NCBI GenBank assembly: GCA_035606355.1
Contig: DATNFO010000018.1
Span: 1 to 64,000, forward strand
Length of the DNA stretch: 64,000 nucleotides
DNA from: Sulfopaludibacter sp035606355
GTDB lineage: Bacteria; Acidobacteriota; Terriglobia; Bryobacterales; Bryobacteraceae
Direction: 5' to 3'
The translations under genes were made by a program, and so were the position numbers. A model generated the notes under the pieces. The model was not told where the DNA came from. It saw only the letters and a program-made list of their open reading frames with translations, and made no database searches. Of the stretch, positions 52,219 to 61,040 are shown one piece after another; the first letter of the stretch is position 1; every line of letters starts with the position of its first letter.

Positions 52219-52875
52219 CTACCAGCTATTCTGCCCCCGGAAAACCTCAGGCACCGTCCGCAGCAAAATCCCGAAATACATCCCGAGATTCCGCCCGCGC
52301 ACGTACTCCAGATCCAGCCGCCGCCGATCCTCATACGTCAGCCGGTTCCGCCCCGAAATCTGCCACAAACCCGCCAGCCCCGGACGCACCTGCAGCACCT
52401 CATCCGCATACACGCCGTAATACTCCCGGAACTCGCGCTGCGTCAGAGGCCGCGGACCCACCAGCGACATATCCCCGCGAACCACGTGCCACAACTGAGG
52501 CAGCTCGTCGATGGAATGGCGCCGCAGAAACCGCGCCAGCCCGCTGCGCACGCGAGGGTCGTGAGCCCCCTTCAGCGCCGGGCCGCGATCGTCGGCAATG
52601 AAATCCACCCACCGCCACTCGCCACGTTCGCCGCGACTTCCCCACATCGTGCGGAACTTCAGCATCCACAACGCCGAGCCGCCCCGCCCCACCCGCTTAT
52701 GAGCGATGAGGGGAGTGCGCCGGCTGAGGATCCAGATCGCCAGCGCACTCGCTATCATCGCCGGCAGGCAGAGCACCAGCAGCACGAGCGCGGCAGTTCG
52801 CTCGAACAGGTGCACCGCTTCCCACCCGATCGCGTCTCCAACAACGACATTTCGGACTACAGGTATTGTCGCCAA
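52219..52875 (-). CDS. Initiating sugar (undecaprenyl-phosphate) phosphotransferase
   Basis: A 218-aa bacterial sugar transferase with a TTG start (AAGGTGAG upstream). One N-terminal membrane segment (about 25-50, LVLLVLCLPAMIASALAI) precedes the catalytic domain: LIAHKRVGRGG, MLKFRTM, then RRHSIDELPQLWHVVRGDMSLVGPRPL and PGLAGLWQISGR. It is the short, single-helix type (PglC/WsaP-like). It starts assembly of a repeat unit on undecaprenyl phosphate and fits the Wzz and polymerase genes downstream. Confidence 0.92.
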   Translation of the reverse strand: MATIPVVRNVVVGDAIGWEAVHLFERTAALVLLVLCLPAMIASALAIWILSRRTPLIAHKRVGRGGSALWMLKFRTMWGSRGERGEWRWVDFIADDRGPALKGAHDPRVRSGLARFLRRHSIDELPQLWHVVRGDMSLVGPRPLTQREFREYYGVYADEVLQVRPGLAGLWQISGRNRLTYEDRRRLDLEYVRGRNLGMYFGILLRTVPEVFRGQNSW

Positions 52876-52958
52876 CGTCTCACCTTGAACCGATAGTAGA
52901 GGGTCGTTCCCGGTAAATTGGTCGGAACCTTGTAAATAACTTGTGAACTCACCGCCAG

Positions 52959-53777
52959 CTAATTACTGACCGCGATCGTCACCTGGTTCGTGGACGTGAC
53001 GCCATTCATCGAGATCTGCACCGGCACTGCGTTGCCGGTCGGCGTTCCGGGCTGAATGATGATGTTGATCTGATACACGCCCGGGAACTGCGGTGTCATG
53101 CCCGAATACACCACCTGGGCCGGAACCCCGCCGACCAGCACCTGCGGCTTGGTCACCGTCTGCGGAAGCGCATTGATGTCCGTCACGCCGCTGCCCGTCA
53201 CTTCCGATGGACTCACCTGCCCCAGGCCTGTTGCGAGTAACACCAGAGTTGCCGGGTCATTAATCTTCGCCGGATGAGTCGTCAAACCGGGAATCGCCCC
53301 TGCCGGCGCGGCAAACAGATAGTCCGTGTTCCCGTATGCCACTGCCTGCAGCGTGTTGCCCACGATGAAATTGAAGATGCCGGGCGCCGTTGCGATGGTG
53401 ACGGTCGCCGGTGCGGAGCTCGCGTTTCCGTTCTTGACCACCACCTGAGCCGAGCCGTCTTTGACTTCCCACGGCACCTGGACGTTCAGCTGGTCGCCGT
53501 TTGCAGGATCGTGCGACGCGAAAATCATCGGCGCCGCGATGCCGTTGAATGTCACCGAGATGTTCGACAAAGAAGTCGAAAGCGGAATGGAATCGGCCTT
53601 TGCCGTGGTGGACGCCAGATTGGACCCGAAGATCGAGACGAGCGACCCGGCTGCAACGGGTTGGCCCTTCGCGAAACTCGCCCCATTGAGTACGCCGCCG
53701 TCGGCGATCGTAGGAGTCTGCGCGGCTGCCACTGCGGAGCCGGCGATGATGAGTACTGCAGTATGGAATAGCCTCAC
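52959..53777 (-). CDS. Exported TIGR03437-type protein
   Basis: A 272-aa exported protein with a GTG start and AAGGA site. The signal peptide (about 1-20, SAVAAAQ) is followed by the TIGR03437 C-terminal-type domain occupying nearly the whole protein: GVLNGASFAKGQPVAAGSLV, IFGSNLA, then VLLATGLGQVSP, VLVGGVPAQVVYSG and PGVYQINI. This domain is usually the C-terminus of much larger Solibacter proteins; here it stands alone. Its function is unknown. Confidence 0.9.
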   Translation of the reverse strand: MRLFHTAVLIIAGSAVAAAQTPTIADGGVLNGASFAKGQPVAAGSLVSIFGSNLASTTAKADSIPLSTSLSNISVTFNGIAAPMIFASHDPANGDQLNVQVPWEVKDGSAQVVVKNGNASSAPATVTIATAPGIFNFIVGNTLQAVAYGNTDYLFAAPAGAIPGLTTHPAKINDPATLVLLATGLGQVSPSEVTGSGVTDINALPQTVTKPQVLVGGVPAQVVYSGMTPQFPGVYQINIIIQPGTPTGNAVPVQISMNGVTSTNQVTIAVSN

Positions 53778-53840
53778 AAGATTTCCTTGGCTTTATTCTA
53801 GTTGCCGCGGCGTAAGTCACAAAGCAAAATTGGGGATATT

Positions 53841-55640
53841 TTACCTGTGCAAAGCTGCCTGGCCGCGCAGACTCCGAAGCGTCGCCACCACTTCGGCGTG
53901 CTTGCCACCGTCGAGATCCACTGCCAGTGCCGCTTCCCGTTCCGCTTCCCCGGCGCGCCCGGCCAAAGCCAACACCTGCGCGAGCGTCCAGTGCGGCTTG
54001 AACCAATGTGGATTCGCGTGAATTGCCGACCGAAGCGCCCATTCGGTATGCGCGAAATCGTTCTGCGTCGCATAAATGGCCGCAGCGTTGTACCACGCGT
54101 TGCAAGGGTCCTCGGATTCGCGAGTGGCGCGATCCGCCGCTGCGCCGGCCTGCGCCAGAGCCTGAATCTTCGTCAAAGGATTCGCCCCGGTCGATGCTAA
54201 CGTGAGCTGCGCCCGCGAATACCATAAAGCCGCGCTCGTCCCCGGCATCCGCCAGCGGTCGTATTCGGAGTAGAATCTCGCCGCGGCGCCCGCGTCGGCG
54301 CGCGCCAGACTCGCGGAACTCTGGGCAAGCTCCCGATCCGCCACACCGTACCGGACCAGGCAGTACGCAAAGAATACCGCTGCCGTCGCGAACGCCAACC
54401 GCATCGCACCCGGCGAACGCCTTCGCTCCGCCGCGTCCGAATTCTGCCCAACCCCTACGGCGGTGATCACCATCATCAACAAAGCTGTCGGCAAGACGAA
54501 GACCGTGAACTGCTGCGCTACAACCACCGCCACGAGCGCGCCTAATAACTCCGCGTCCCGCCGCGAACTCCACAACCCGAGCCCAACCACTCCCACCAGC
54601 AGGATCAATCCCAGTACCCCTTCTGCGATCAACGCATCCAAAAACATGTTGTGCGGGGATTCGTGCACAAAGTCGGGATACTTCCGCGCCAACTCCGTCG
54701 ATTCGAACTGCGGAAACTCGGCCGTGAACACTTCCGCGCCGTACCCCGATAGGGGCCGACTGGCGGCCATCCGCAGCCCATCCCGCCACAACAGCAGCCG
54801 CGATCCCCCCCAAGGATCCTCGGCAAACCATCGAGCCCTGCTACGCATCTGCTGCCCCGCGGGCAGGAAATAGAATCCGGCGCCCGCGGCGGCAACCGCC
54901 GCTCCCACCAGCAGCACTCGCCGCGGCACGCGAGCCCCGCGGGCCCACAGCCACAGCGCGCCGCCAAGCGCCAAAGCGAACATCGCCGCGCGTGTGCCCG
55001 TCAACAGCATCGCCGCCGCCGCCACCGCCGCGCAGACGTAGGCGGCAGCGCGCCACAGGCCCGCCTCCGCACGCGCTACCCAAACGCAAAGAAATGCCGA
55101 CCCCGCCAGAAAGGTCGCGAAATAACTGACATACCCGAGCGTCCCTGGAGGCCGCACGATCGTCCACACGCCCTCGCCCACGTGATACGCGCTCGCCGGA
55201 AGCAATGGGTCCCAACCGAAGTACTGCGCGATGCCATATAGGCCCGCGATCCCCGCCGCCGGAACAAAGTAGCGCAAAACTGCCCGCGCCCGGTCCACCC
55301 GCCCCGACGTGTATCCTGCCAGCAGCCACGCGAACGCCATCAGCGCCACCTGAGGCACAGCTCCGAATCGGCGCCAGTTTGTGCCGAAAGCAGACAGCGC
55401 CGGATTCCGCGAGAGCCATGTCGAGATCGCCAGCCACGCTGCCGACGCAGCCAGCAGCCACCCGAAGAGGCGATAAGCCCGCCCCGCGCCGCCCCACCCG
55501 CGCACCGCCGCCCACACGCACGCACCAGCAGTTCCGGCCAATAAAATCACCAGTTTGGGAGTCACGTCGAAGTAAAAAAGCCAGCCCGGAGTTATTACAA
55601 GCGCAACAAGCAAAATGGTGGCGCCGAAAACCGCGTTCAT
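53841..55640 (-). CDS. O-antigen ligase/polymerase with TPR tail
   Basis: A 599-aa multi-pass inner-membrane protein of the Wzy/O-antigen ligase type. About 11-12 transmembrane segments lie in residues 1-455. The characteristic periplasmic loop contains GYGAEVF and FVHESPHNMFLDALIAEG, which includes the conserved H. A C-terminal region of about 140 residues is TPR-like (helical pairs around ALWYSRAQLTL, ATQNDFAHTEWALR and HWTLAQVLALAG). It diverges from the Wzz-like gene with 26 nt between starts. Confidence 0.88.
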   Translation of the reverse strand: MNAVFGATILLVALVITPGWLFYFDVTPKLVILLAGTAGACVWAAVRGWGGAGRAYRLFGWLLAASAAWLAISTWLSRNPALSAFGTNWRRFGAVPQVALMAFAWLLAGYTSGRVDRARAVLRYFVPAAGIAGLYGIAQYFGWDPLLPASAYHVGEGVWTIVRPPGTLGYVSYFATFLAGSAFLCVWVARAEAGLWRAAAYVCAAVAAAAMLLTGTRAAMFALALGGALWLWARGARVPRRVLLVGAAVAAAGAGFYFLPAGQQMRSRARWFAEDPWGGSRLLLWRDGLRMAASRPLSGYGAEVFTAEFPQFESTELARKYPDFVHESPHNMFLDALIAEGVLGLILLVGVVGLGLWSSRRDAELLGALVAVVVAQQFTVFVLPTALLMMVITAVGVGQNSDAAERRRSPGAMRLAFATAAVFFAYCLVRYGVADRELAQSSASLARADAGAAARFYSEYDRWRMPGTSAALWYSRAQLTLASTGANPLTKIQALAQAGAAADRATRESEDPCNAWYNAAAIYATQNDFAHTEWALRSAIHANPHWFKPHWTLAQVLALAGRAGEAEREAALAVDLDGGKHAEVVATLRSLRGQAALHR

Positions 55641-55666
55641 ATCGGTTACACTAACTCAGGAATCCG

Positions 55667-56785
55667 GTGGGCGAGACTTTCGACCTCTATCGTTACATTC
55701 GTTACGCGGGCCAGCGTTGGAAATTCGTTCTGACTTCGTGCGCGGTCGCCATCGCTCTGGCCGTCGTCGCGAGCCTCCTCATGACCCGCGAGTACACCGC
55801 CACCGCTCGCATTGTCATCGAGCCCCCGGCCGGCACGGACCAGCGGTCCGCCATGGCCGTCAGCCCCATCTATCTCGAATCTCTGAAAACTTACGAGGAG
55901 TTTGCCGGCAGCGATAGTCTCTTCCGCACTGCCGTCGAGCGCCTCCACCTGCGCGATTCGCTCGGCGCCATGCCCATCGAATCCATGAAGCGCAAGGCCC
56001 TGAAAGTCGCCCTCGTGCGCAACACGCGCATTCTGGAAATCAGCGCCACCATGCCCGACCCGCGCCGCGCTCACGAGCTCGCGCAGTTCATCGCCGAATC
56101 CTCCGTCAGCCTCAACCAGACCCTCGTGGCCGAAAGCGACCGCGACCTGACCGCCGGAATCTCTGCCGACGTTCAGCAAGCCCGCGAGCACCTGAACGCA
56201 GTCGAGGCCGAATGGTCGCGCGCCCTCGTCACCGAACCCACGCAAGACCTGCAGGCCGACATCGACAACGCCTCCGACCTCCGTTCCAAGCTCCAGCATG
56301 ACGCCATCAACGCCGAAGTCGATCTTGTCGATGCGGCGCAGCGTGAAAAGCAATCGGCGCAATCCGCCGAAACGCGCGCCGAGACCGCCGATGCGCGCGC
56401 GCGCCTGGAAGAAATGCGAAAGCAACTGGCGGCGCTCGATTCGGAAACCTCTCGCAAGGAAAAACTGCTCGGCGAACGCATGGCCCATCGCGAACATCTG
56501 GAAGCCGAACGCAAAGCCGCGCAGACCGCACTCGCCTCTCTCGAAGGCCGCGTCCGTGAATCGCGCGCCGATGCCGGATACCGCGGCGAGCGCCTGAAGA
56601 TCGTCGACCCCGGCATTGTGCCGGAGCGTCCCTCCTCGCCTAACCTTCCTCTCAATGTCGCGGCCGCGCTGCTTCTCGGCACTCTCCTGCCGCTCGTCTA
56701 TCTCGCCTTCGAAATGAATTTCCGCGAGGAGCGCATGCTCCGCGGCGCGCCCGTCCGTCCCTTGGCGCGAGCCGGCCGTGAATAG
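55667..56785 (+). CDS. Wzz-like chain-length determinant
   Basis: A 372-aa polysaccharide co-polymerase with a GTG start. The N-terminal membrane helix (about 18-38) follows the Wzz segment DLYRYIRYAGQRW. The periplasmic part has a long coiled coil (about 150-300: ADVQQAREHLNAVEAEW, then RLEEMRKQLAALDSETS). The proline-rich motif VPERPSSPNLPLN leads to the second membrane helix. No tyrosine kinase domain is present. It overlaps the ligase-like gene by 8 nt and begins the plus-strand polysaccharide operon. Confidence 0.88.
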   Translation: MGETFDLYRYIRYAGQRWKFVLTSCAVAIALAVVASLLMTREYTATARIVIEPPAGTDQRSAMAVSPIYLESLKTYEEFAGSDSLFRTAVERLHLRDSLGAMPIESMKRKALKVALVRNTRILEISATMPDPRRAHELAQFIAESSVSLNQTLVAESDRDLTAGISADVQQAREHLNAVEAEWSRALVTEPTQDLQADIDNASDLRSKLQHDAINAEVDLVDAAQREKQSAQSAETRAETADARARLEEMRKQLAALDSETSRKEKLLGERMAHREHLEAERKAAQTALASLEGRVRESRADAGYRGERLKIVDPGIVPERPSSPNLPLNVAAALLLGTLLPLVYLAFEMNFREERMLRGAPVRPLARAGRE

Positions 56786-58166
56786 CGCGTCCCTACGCCG
56801 CCCGCACGTTGCCGCGGCGCTGCTCGGCGCGTGGGCCGCCGCCATCGCAGTCATCCCCGGCGTTGCTCGCCAGGCCATTGTTGCCGCGCCCGCCGCTGCC
56901 CTCGCCGTCGCGTGGTGGACCCTGCGGAAGCCGCACCGCTGGCTCACCCTCTTTTTTTGCATGGCGCTGCTTTTGCCGCCGCTGCCCATAGCTGCCGGCG
57001 ATTCCGGCCCGCACCCGTGCCTCGCCGCCGCCGCTCTCGGACTCTTCGCCGGAGCGCTCTGGCTGCCGCGCTGGCGCATCGCCCTGAACTCCGTCAGCTT
57101 CTCCCTCGCCGCGCTTCTGTTCGCGCTTCTCCTTAGCGTTCCGCAAGCCGTGCTGCGTTCCGGCTTCGTGCCCGCCGCGGCCAGCCTCGCCCGCGTGGCC
57201 CTCTTCGGCATCCCCGTCTACATCTTTTTCTACGCCGCCTACGGACCTGGCAAAGACGCGAGCGTATCCCGCTTCGTGCGCCTGCTCTACTGGTTCGCGA
57301 TCGTCTCCGCGCTGTTCGCGTGCGTCGATTTCTACTATCAGTTCCCCGCGCCCGCCGGCTACGGACCTCAATTCGTCTGGCTCGATTCCGGAGTCTATCG
57401 CCGCGCCCAGGGCCTTTTCTACGAAGCCAGCACTCTCGGCAACTTCTGCGCCTTCTTTCTGGTGATGATCCTGGTCGCGCTCTCGCGCCCTTCCGCCGAA
57501 TCGCCTGTCTCGCGACCTGGACTTTGCGCCGGAGGCGCGGTGCTCCTCGCCGCGCTCGTGCTCTCCTACTCGCGAGCCTCCCTCATCACTGTGGCGGTCG
57601 CCGCACTTGTGCTGCTCTGGATCAATCGCCGGCGGATCCGCTTTACGCACATCCTTGTCACCTTCTCGTCCGCGCTGGCCGGTGCGGCCCTCATTTGGAA
57701 ACTGTTTCCCGCCTTCGCCGAAATGTATTGGGTGCGCCTCTCCGGGTCCGCCGAGTTCCTCTTCACCGCGACCAATGGGGTGCTCTCCGGCCGCGTCGAA
57801 AGCTGGCGTACCCTCACCTCCTGGATCGCCGCGCATCCCGGCAGCATTCTCCTCGGCATCGGGTACAAGACGCTGCCCTACAGCGACGCCGCCGGCGGAC
57901 CCATCGTCGCCGACAACATGTACCTCAGCCTGCTCATCGAAACCGGAATCTTCGGCCTGCTCGCCCTCATCTGGTTCAACTCCGCCGTGCTGCGCGCCTC
58001 ATGGAAAGCTTCGCGATCCGCCGTTGCACAGCGCTCCTTCCTCGGCGCGTGGATGCTCTGCTTCTGGTGCGGCGAAGCCATTCAGATGTTTTCCGGTGAC
58101 ATTCTCACCTACTGGCGCGTCCTGCCCGTGTACTTCTGGGTGCTCGCCGCGGCGGTGCGCGAATGA
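56778..58166 (+). CDS. O-antigen ligase-like membrane protein
   Basis: A 462-aa multi-pass membrane protein (about 12 helices) with a GTG start that overlaps the Wzz-like gene. The ligase motif region contains GLFYEASTLGNFCAFFLV, SYSRASLI and GIGYKTLPYSDA, then ADNMYLSLLIETG. It is the second such protein in the cluster, so the two may polymerise and ligate respectively. It ends 4 nt inside the GT4 gene (ATGA). Confidence 0.86.
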   Translation: MNSASLRRPHVAAALLGAWAAAIAVIPGVARQAIVAAPAAALAVAWWTLRKPHRWLTLFFCMALLLPPLPIAAGDSGPHPCLAAAALGLFAGALWLPRWRIALNSVSFSLAALLFALLLSVPQAVLRSGFVPAAASLARVALFGIPVYIFFYAAYGPGKDASVSRFVRLLYWFAIVSALFACVDFYYQFPAPAGYGPQFVWLDSGVYRRAQGLFYEASTLGNFCAFFLVMILVALSRPSAESPVSRPGLCAGGAVLLAALVLSYSRASLITVAVAALVLLWINRRRIRFTHILVTFSSALAGAALIWKLFPAFAEMYWVRLSGSAEFLFTATNGVLSGRVESWRTLTSWIAAHPGSILLGIGYKTLPYSDAAGGPIVADNMYLSLLIETGIFGLLALIWFNSAVLRASWKASRSAVAQRSFLGAWMLCFWCGEAIQMFSGDILTYWRVLPVYFWVLAAAVRE

Positions 58167-59320
58167 GGCTCCTGCTCTTCGATCAGTTCAGCGACCTCGG
58201 CGGCGCGCAGCAGGGCCTCCTCGACGTGGTCGCGGAAATTCACCGGCGCGGGTGGCGCTGCGTCGCCGGCTTGCCGGGCGATGGCGTGCTCTGCGAGCGT
58301 CTGCGCGCGCTCGAAGTTCCCACCGAGCGCATCGAGTGCGGACCTTACCACTCCGGCCGCAAGACCGTTCGCGACCTCGGCCGCTTCGTCTCCGGCACGC
58401 CGCGCCTCGCCCGTCAAATGCGCGACCTGGCCGAATCGCTCGGCGCCGAAGCCGTCTACCTCAACGGTCCGCGTCTGCTGCCCGCGGCGGTGCTTGCGAA
58501 TTTTCGCGTGCCCGTGGTCTTCCACTCGCACAGCATCGTCTCCACCCCGATGTCCCGCCGCCTCACCGCCGCTGCGCTCTCGCGCCTCCGCGCCACCGTG
58601 CTCGGCTGCTGCGATTTCGCCGTGCGCCCGTGGAGTGGACACGTCATCTATAACGGAGTCGCCGGACCGCCGCCCGGCTGGCGCAAAACTCCATCGGCAG
58701 CGCCGCGCATCGCCTGCATCGGCCGCATCGCGCCGGAAAAAGGCCAGCTTGAGTTCCTGCGCGCCGCGCGAGCCATTCACGCCACCCTCGGCGATGCCCG
58801 ATTCACCGTATACGGAGCCGCCCTCTTCGCCGACGCGGGAGCGCTTCGCTATGAACGCGACGTTCACCGCGAAGCCGAAGGGCTGCCCGTCGCCTTTCCC
58901 GGTTGGATCGCCAACGTCTACGACGCGCTCGCCGAAGTCGATCTGTTACTGGTCCCCTCGGCAGCCCACGAAGCCACCACAAGAGTCATCCTGGAAGGCT
59001 TCGCCGCCGGAGTCCCGGTGATCGCTTTCAATTCCGGAGGGATACCCGAAGTCATCGAAGACGCAGTCAACGGCTATCTGGTGGATTCCGTCGAAGCAAT
59101 GGCAAGCCGAAGCGTCGAACTGTTAAAAGGAGATCCCGCCGTTCTCCACCAAATTGCCGCCAATGCCCGCCAATCCTGGCAACAAAGGTTCACCGTAGAT
59201 CGCTACGCCAAGGAAGTAGTGGATTTCCTGGCGGAAACAGCCGTGAAGCCAGTGGCAACGCAATTAACCACAGAGGACACAAAGAAAAAAACAAGAGTTC
59301 ACAGAGAATCTCTTTCATGA
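58163..59320 (+). CDS. GT4-family glycosyltransferase with repeat-derived tail
   Basis: A 385-aa GT-B enzyme. The N-terminal half reads MRLLLFDQFSDLGGAQQGLL; the C-terminal half has IACIGRIAPEKGQ, FPGWIANVYDAL, and the donor motif EATTRVILEGFAAGVPVIAF. The last about 18 residues (LTTEDTKKKTRVHRESLS) are read from an interspersed repeat (ACCACAGAGGACAC), so the natural stop has been lost or displaced. The start overlaps the preceding gene by ATGA. Confidence 0.88.
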   Translation: MRLLLFDQFSDLGGAQQGLLDVVAEIHRRGWRCVAGLPGDGVLCERLRALEVPTERIECGPYHSGRKTVRDLGRFVSGTPRLARQMRDLAESLGAEAVYLNGPRLLPAAVLANFRVPVVFHSHSIVSTPMSRRLTAAALSRLRATVLGCCDFAVRPWSGHVIYNGVAGPPPGWRKTPSAAPRIACIGRIAPEKGQLEFLRAARAIHATLGDARFTVYGAALFADAGALRYERDVHREAEGLPVAFPGWIANVYDALAEVDLLLVPSAAHEATTRVILEGFAAGVPVIAFNSGGIPEVIEDAVNGYLVDSVEAMASRSVELLKGDPAVLHQIAANARQSWQQRFTVDRYAKEVVDFLAETAVKPVATQLTTEDTKKKTRVHRESLS

Positions 59321-59457
59321 AAGCCGCCGGCGCTGCCGAACCTCCGACCAACACCCCGCGGGCGCCTCTCAAAAGCCTCCGCGCCTTCCCTCCATCTCAG
59401 CGGTAATGCCTGTTTTCTCTGCGCCCTCTCCGCGGCCTCCGCGTCTCCGTGGTGGAA
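59266..59457. repeat. ACCACAGAGGACAC-type repeat pair
   Basis: AACCACAGAGGACACAAAG (from 59266) and, on the opposite strand, the related CCACGGAGACGCGGAGG ... GGGCGCAGAG (59411-59457) are inverted partial copies of a repeat whose shadow translation reads TTEDTK/TTETRRPRR. The element type is familiar from several phyla, by memory. The left copy encodes the end of the GT4 protein. The stretch to 59547 has no gene. Confidence 0.7.
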
Positions 59458-59547
59458 TTGCGCTGCCGCAAACCCACACGGAACGGCGCCCCAATCCGTT
59501 TGCGGCTTGCCGCGCTGTGGTGAACTGACACTGCCCGCGCCCGCGGC

Positions 59548-59907
59548 CTACTTAGGCTCCGGAGCCGTCTTGGGCTCCGCTTCCCCCCGATGGCACGTGT
59601 AGCACGACACATGCATCTTCCCGTCCGTGAACTCCGCATTCACTTTCTGCATCATAGTGATCATGTGCCGCGCCGTTTCCTTTTTCGGATTCTCGTCGCT
59701 TGCGAAGTTCCCCTGCACATGGCAGTACGTGCACTGCACGCCCAGCCCCGCCGTGAACGTGCGCATGATCTGACCCACCTCCGCCGAGCTGTTCACCTTC
59801 AACACCTTCAAATTTTTAGGGGGCGGAGCCGGAGCCTTTTTCTCCTGAGCCATCACCGGCAGCAGCGCAATCGCGCCTACCACGAACCATCGCATGCGCA
59901 ATATCAT
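59548..59907 (-). CDS. Small dihaem c-type cytochrome
   Basis: A 119-aa exported protein starting MILRMRWFVVGAIALLP. The signal peptide ends about VMAQ. Two CxxCH sites are present: C59-x2-C62-H63 (CTYCHV) and C102-x2-C105-H106 (CYTCHR), with H81 in ETARHM as a possible axial ligand. It resembles the cytochrome c subunit-like family often paired with DUF1552/ankyrin genes in Acidobacteria. The ATG at 59907 overlaps the stop of the upstream gene as ATGA. Confidence 0.82.
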   Translation of the reverse strand: MILRMRWFVVGAIALLPVMAQEKKAPAPPPKNLKVLKVNSSAEVGQIMRTFTAGLGVQCTYCHVQGNFASDENPKKETARHMITMMQKVNAEFTDGKMHVSCYTCHRGEAEPKTAPEPK

Positions 59908-61040
59908 ATACCCGCGCGCATCCACGACGGCAGATCCTTCTTCGTGTCGCGCAAAATCTCCAGCACGTCGCGCCGGCCCTTCAGCTCAGACGCGATCCGC
60001 CGGTAAATCTTGTCCCGCACCGCCTCGGGCAAAGCATCGAATTGCGCGCTGTAGATCAGATAACTCAACGGATACCGGAACAGCCGCGTCTGCAGGTCGA
60101 AATCCCGTAGACTTCGGCCCTGCCGGTCCCTGGGCCCGCGCAGCGGAAACGTCTTCGTGAAAGTCGAAACACCCTCCACCGGCTCCTTCAACGGCACCTC
60201 ATCCAGAAACAGCATGTAGCGGAGCAGCGCATCCAGATCTGCGTCGTAATTCTCGCCCATCCGCGCCAGCCATCCCACCCGCGTCATGAAATTGACCATC
60301 TGCGTCTGATGCTCGAACGTCATCAGCGCCACGATGTCGCTCACCCCGCTCAAATACCCCGCCGTGTCCACGCGACTCGCAAGAGACGCCAGATTCTGAT
60401 GCGAGCTCAGCACGTGCGGCTCCGAAGGGTCCATCGCGACCCCGTTCGCCCGATCCCGCTGCTCGCCGCGCGCCGCATTCACATACCACCCGCCCCACCG
60501 GTCCGCAAATGGCGTTCGATGATCCGTGATGATCGCACCCGTGCGATCCGCCGCGCCGCTCACTCCGGGAAAAACAGACCCTACGAACATCCCCGGCACA
60601 CCCTGCGTCGACGCGCCGGTGTGACAGTGCAAGCAAGCCGCCTGCCGGTGAAATCCCTCGCCATCGAAGCTGTAAAAAATCACGCCCTGCCGCGGATCCA
60701 GGCTCGCGACCTCCATCGATGCCGCGCCGCGAATCCACGCCACCGCCGTATCGTCGTTGAAGTAAATCGCCCGCGGATTCCGCGGCGAAATGCGCTCTGC
60801 CTGAAAACTGGTCTTCGAAAACACCAGCGCCTGCGAATCGATATTGATGTTCAATTGCGCAAGCAGATCGGCTAGATTGCGCGCCGACCGCTTCTCGCGA
60901 ATCAATCGAGCGACCGCATCGCCGGTCGCCGCCGTCCGGTACTGAATCGCCGCGTGGTCCAGCGGAAGATCCGTCGCGTACCGCTGCGCCGCCGCGATCC
61001 CGATCAGCGCGCCCGCCGCCAGTAGCTTATTGATTCCCAC
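59904..61040 (-). CDS. Exported c-type cytochrome-like protein
   Basis: A 378-aa protein with a GTG start at 61040 (overlapping the ankyrin gene end). A short hydrophobic signal (KLLAAGALIGIAAAQ) is followed by a globular region with one CxxCH, C136-x2-C139-H140 (CLHCHTG). Other landmarks are FYSFDGEGFHR and SEPHVLSSHQN. The C-terminal part has charged helices (KIYRRIASELKGRRDVL). It probably acts in periplasmic electron transfer, by context. Confidence 0.78.
   Translation of the reverse strand: MGINKLLAAGALIGIAAAQRYATDLPLDHAAIQYRTAATGDAVARLIREKRSARNLADLLAQLNINIDSQALVFSKTSFQAERISPRNPRAIYFNDDTAVAWIRGAASMEVASLDPRQGVIFYSFDGEGFHRQAACLHCHTGASTQGVPGMFVGSVFPGVSGAADRTGAIITDHRTPFADRWGGWYVNAARGEQRDRANGVAMDPSEPHVLSSHQNLASLASRVDTAGYLSGVSDIVALMTFEHQTQMVNFMTRVGWLARMGENYDADLDALLRYMLFLDEVPLKEPVEGVSTFTKTFPLRGPRDRQGRSLRDFDLQTRLFRYPLSYLIYSAQFDALPEAVRDKIYRRIASELKGRRDVLEILRDTKKDLPSWMRAGI

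Noticed and set aside
37462..52875. Lasso-peptide cluster
   Set aside because: HprK-like and nucleotidyltransferase genes fit, but no asparagine-synthetase-like cyclase, transglutaminase-like protease, or precursor with a suitable core is present.
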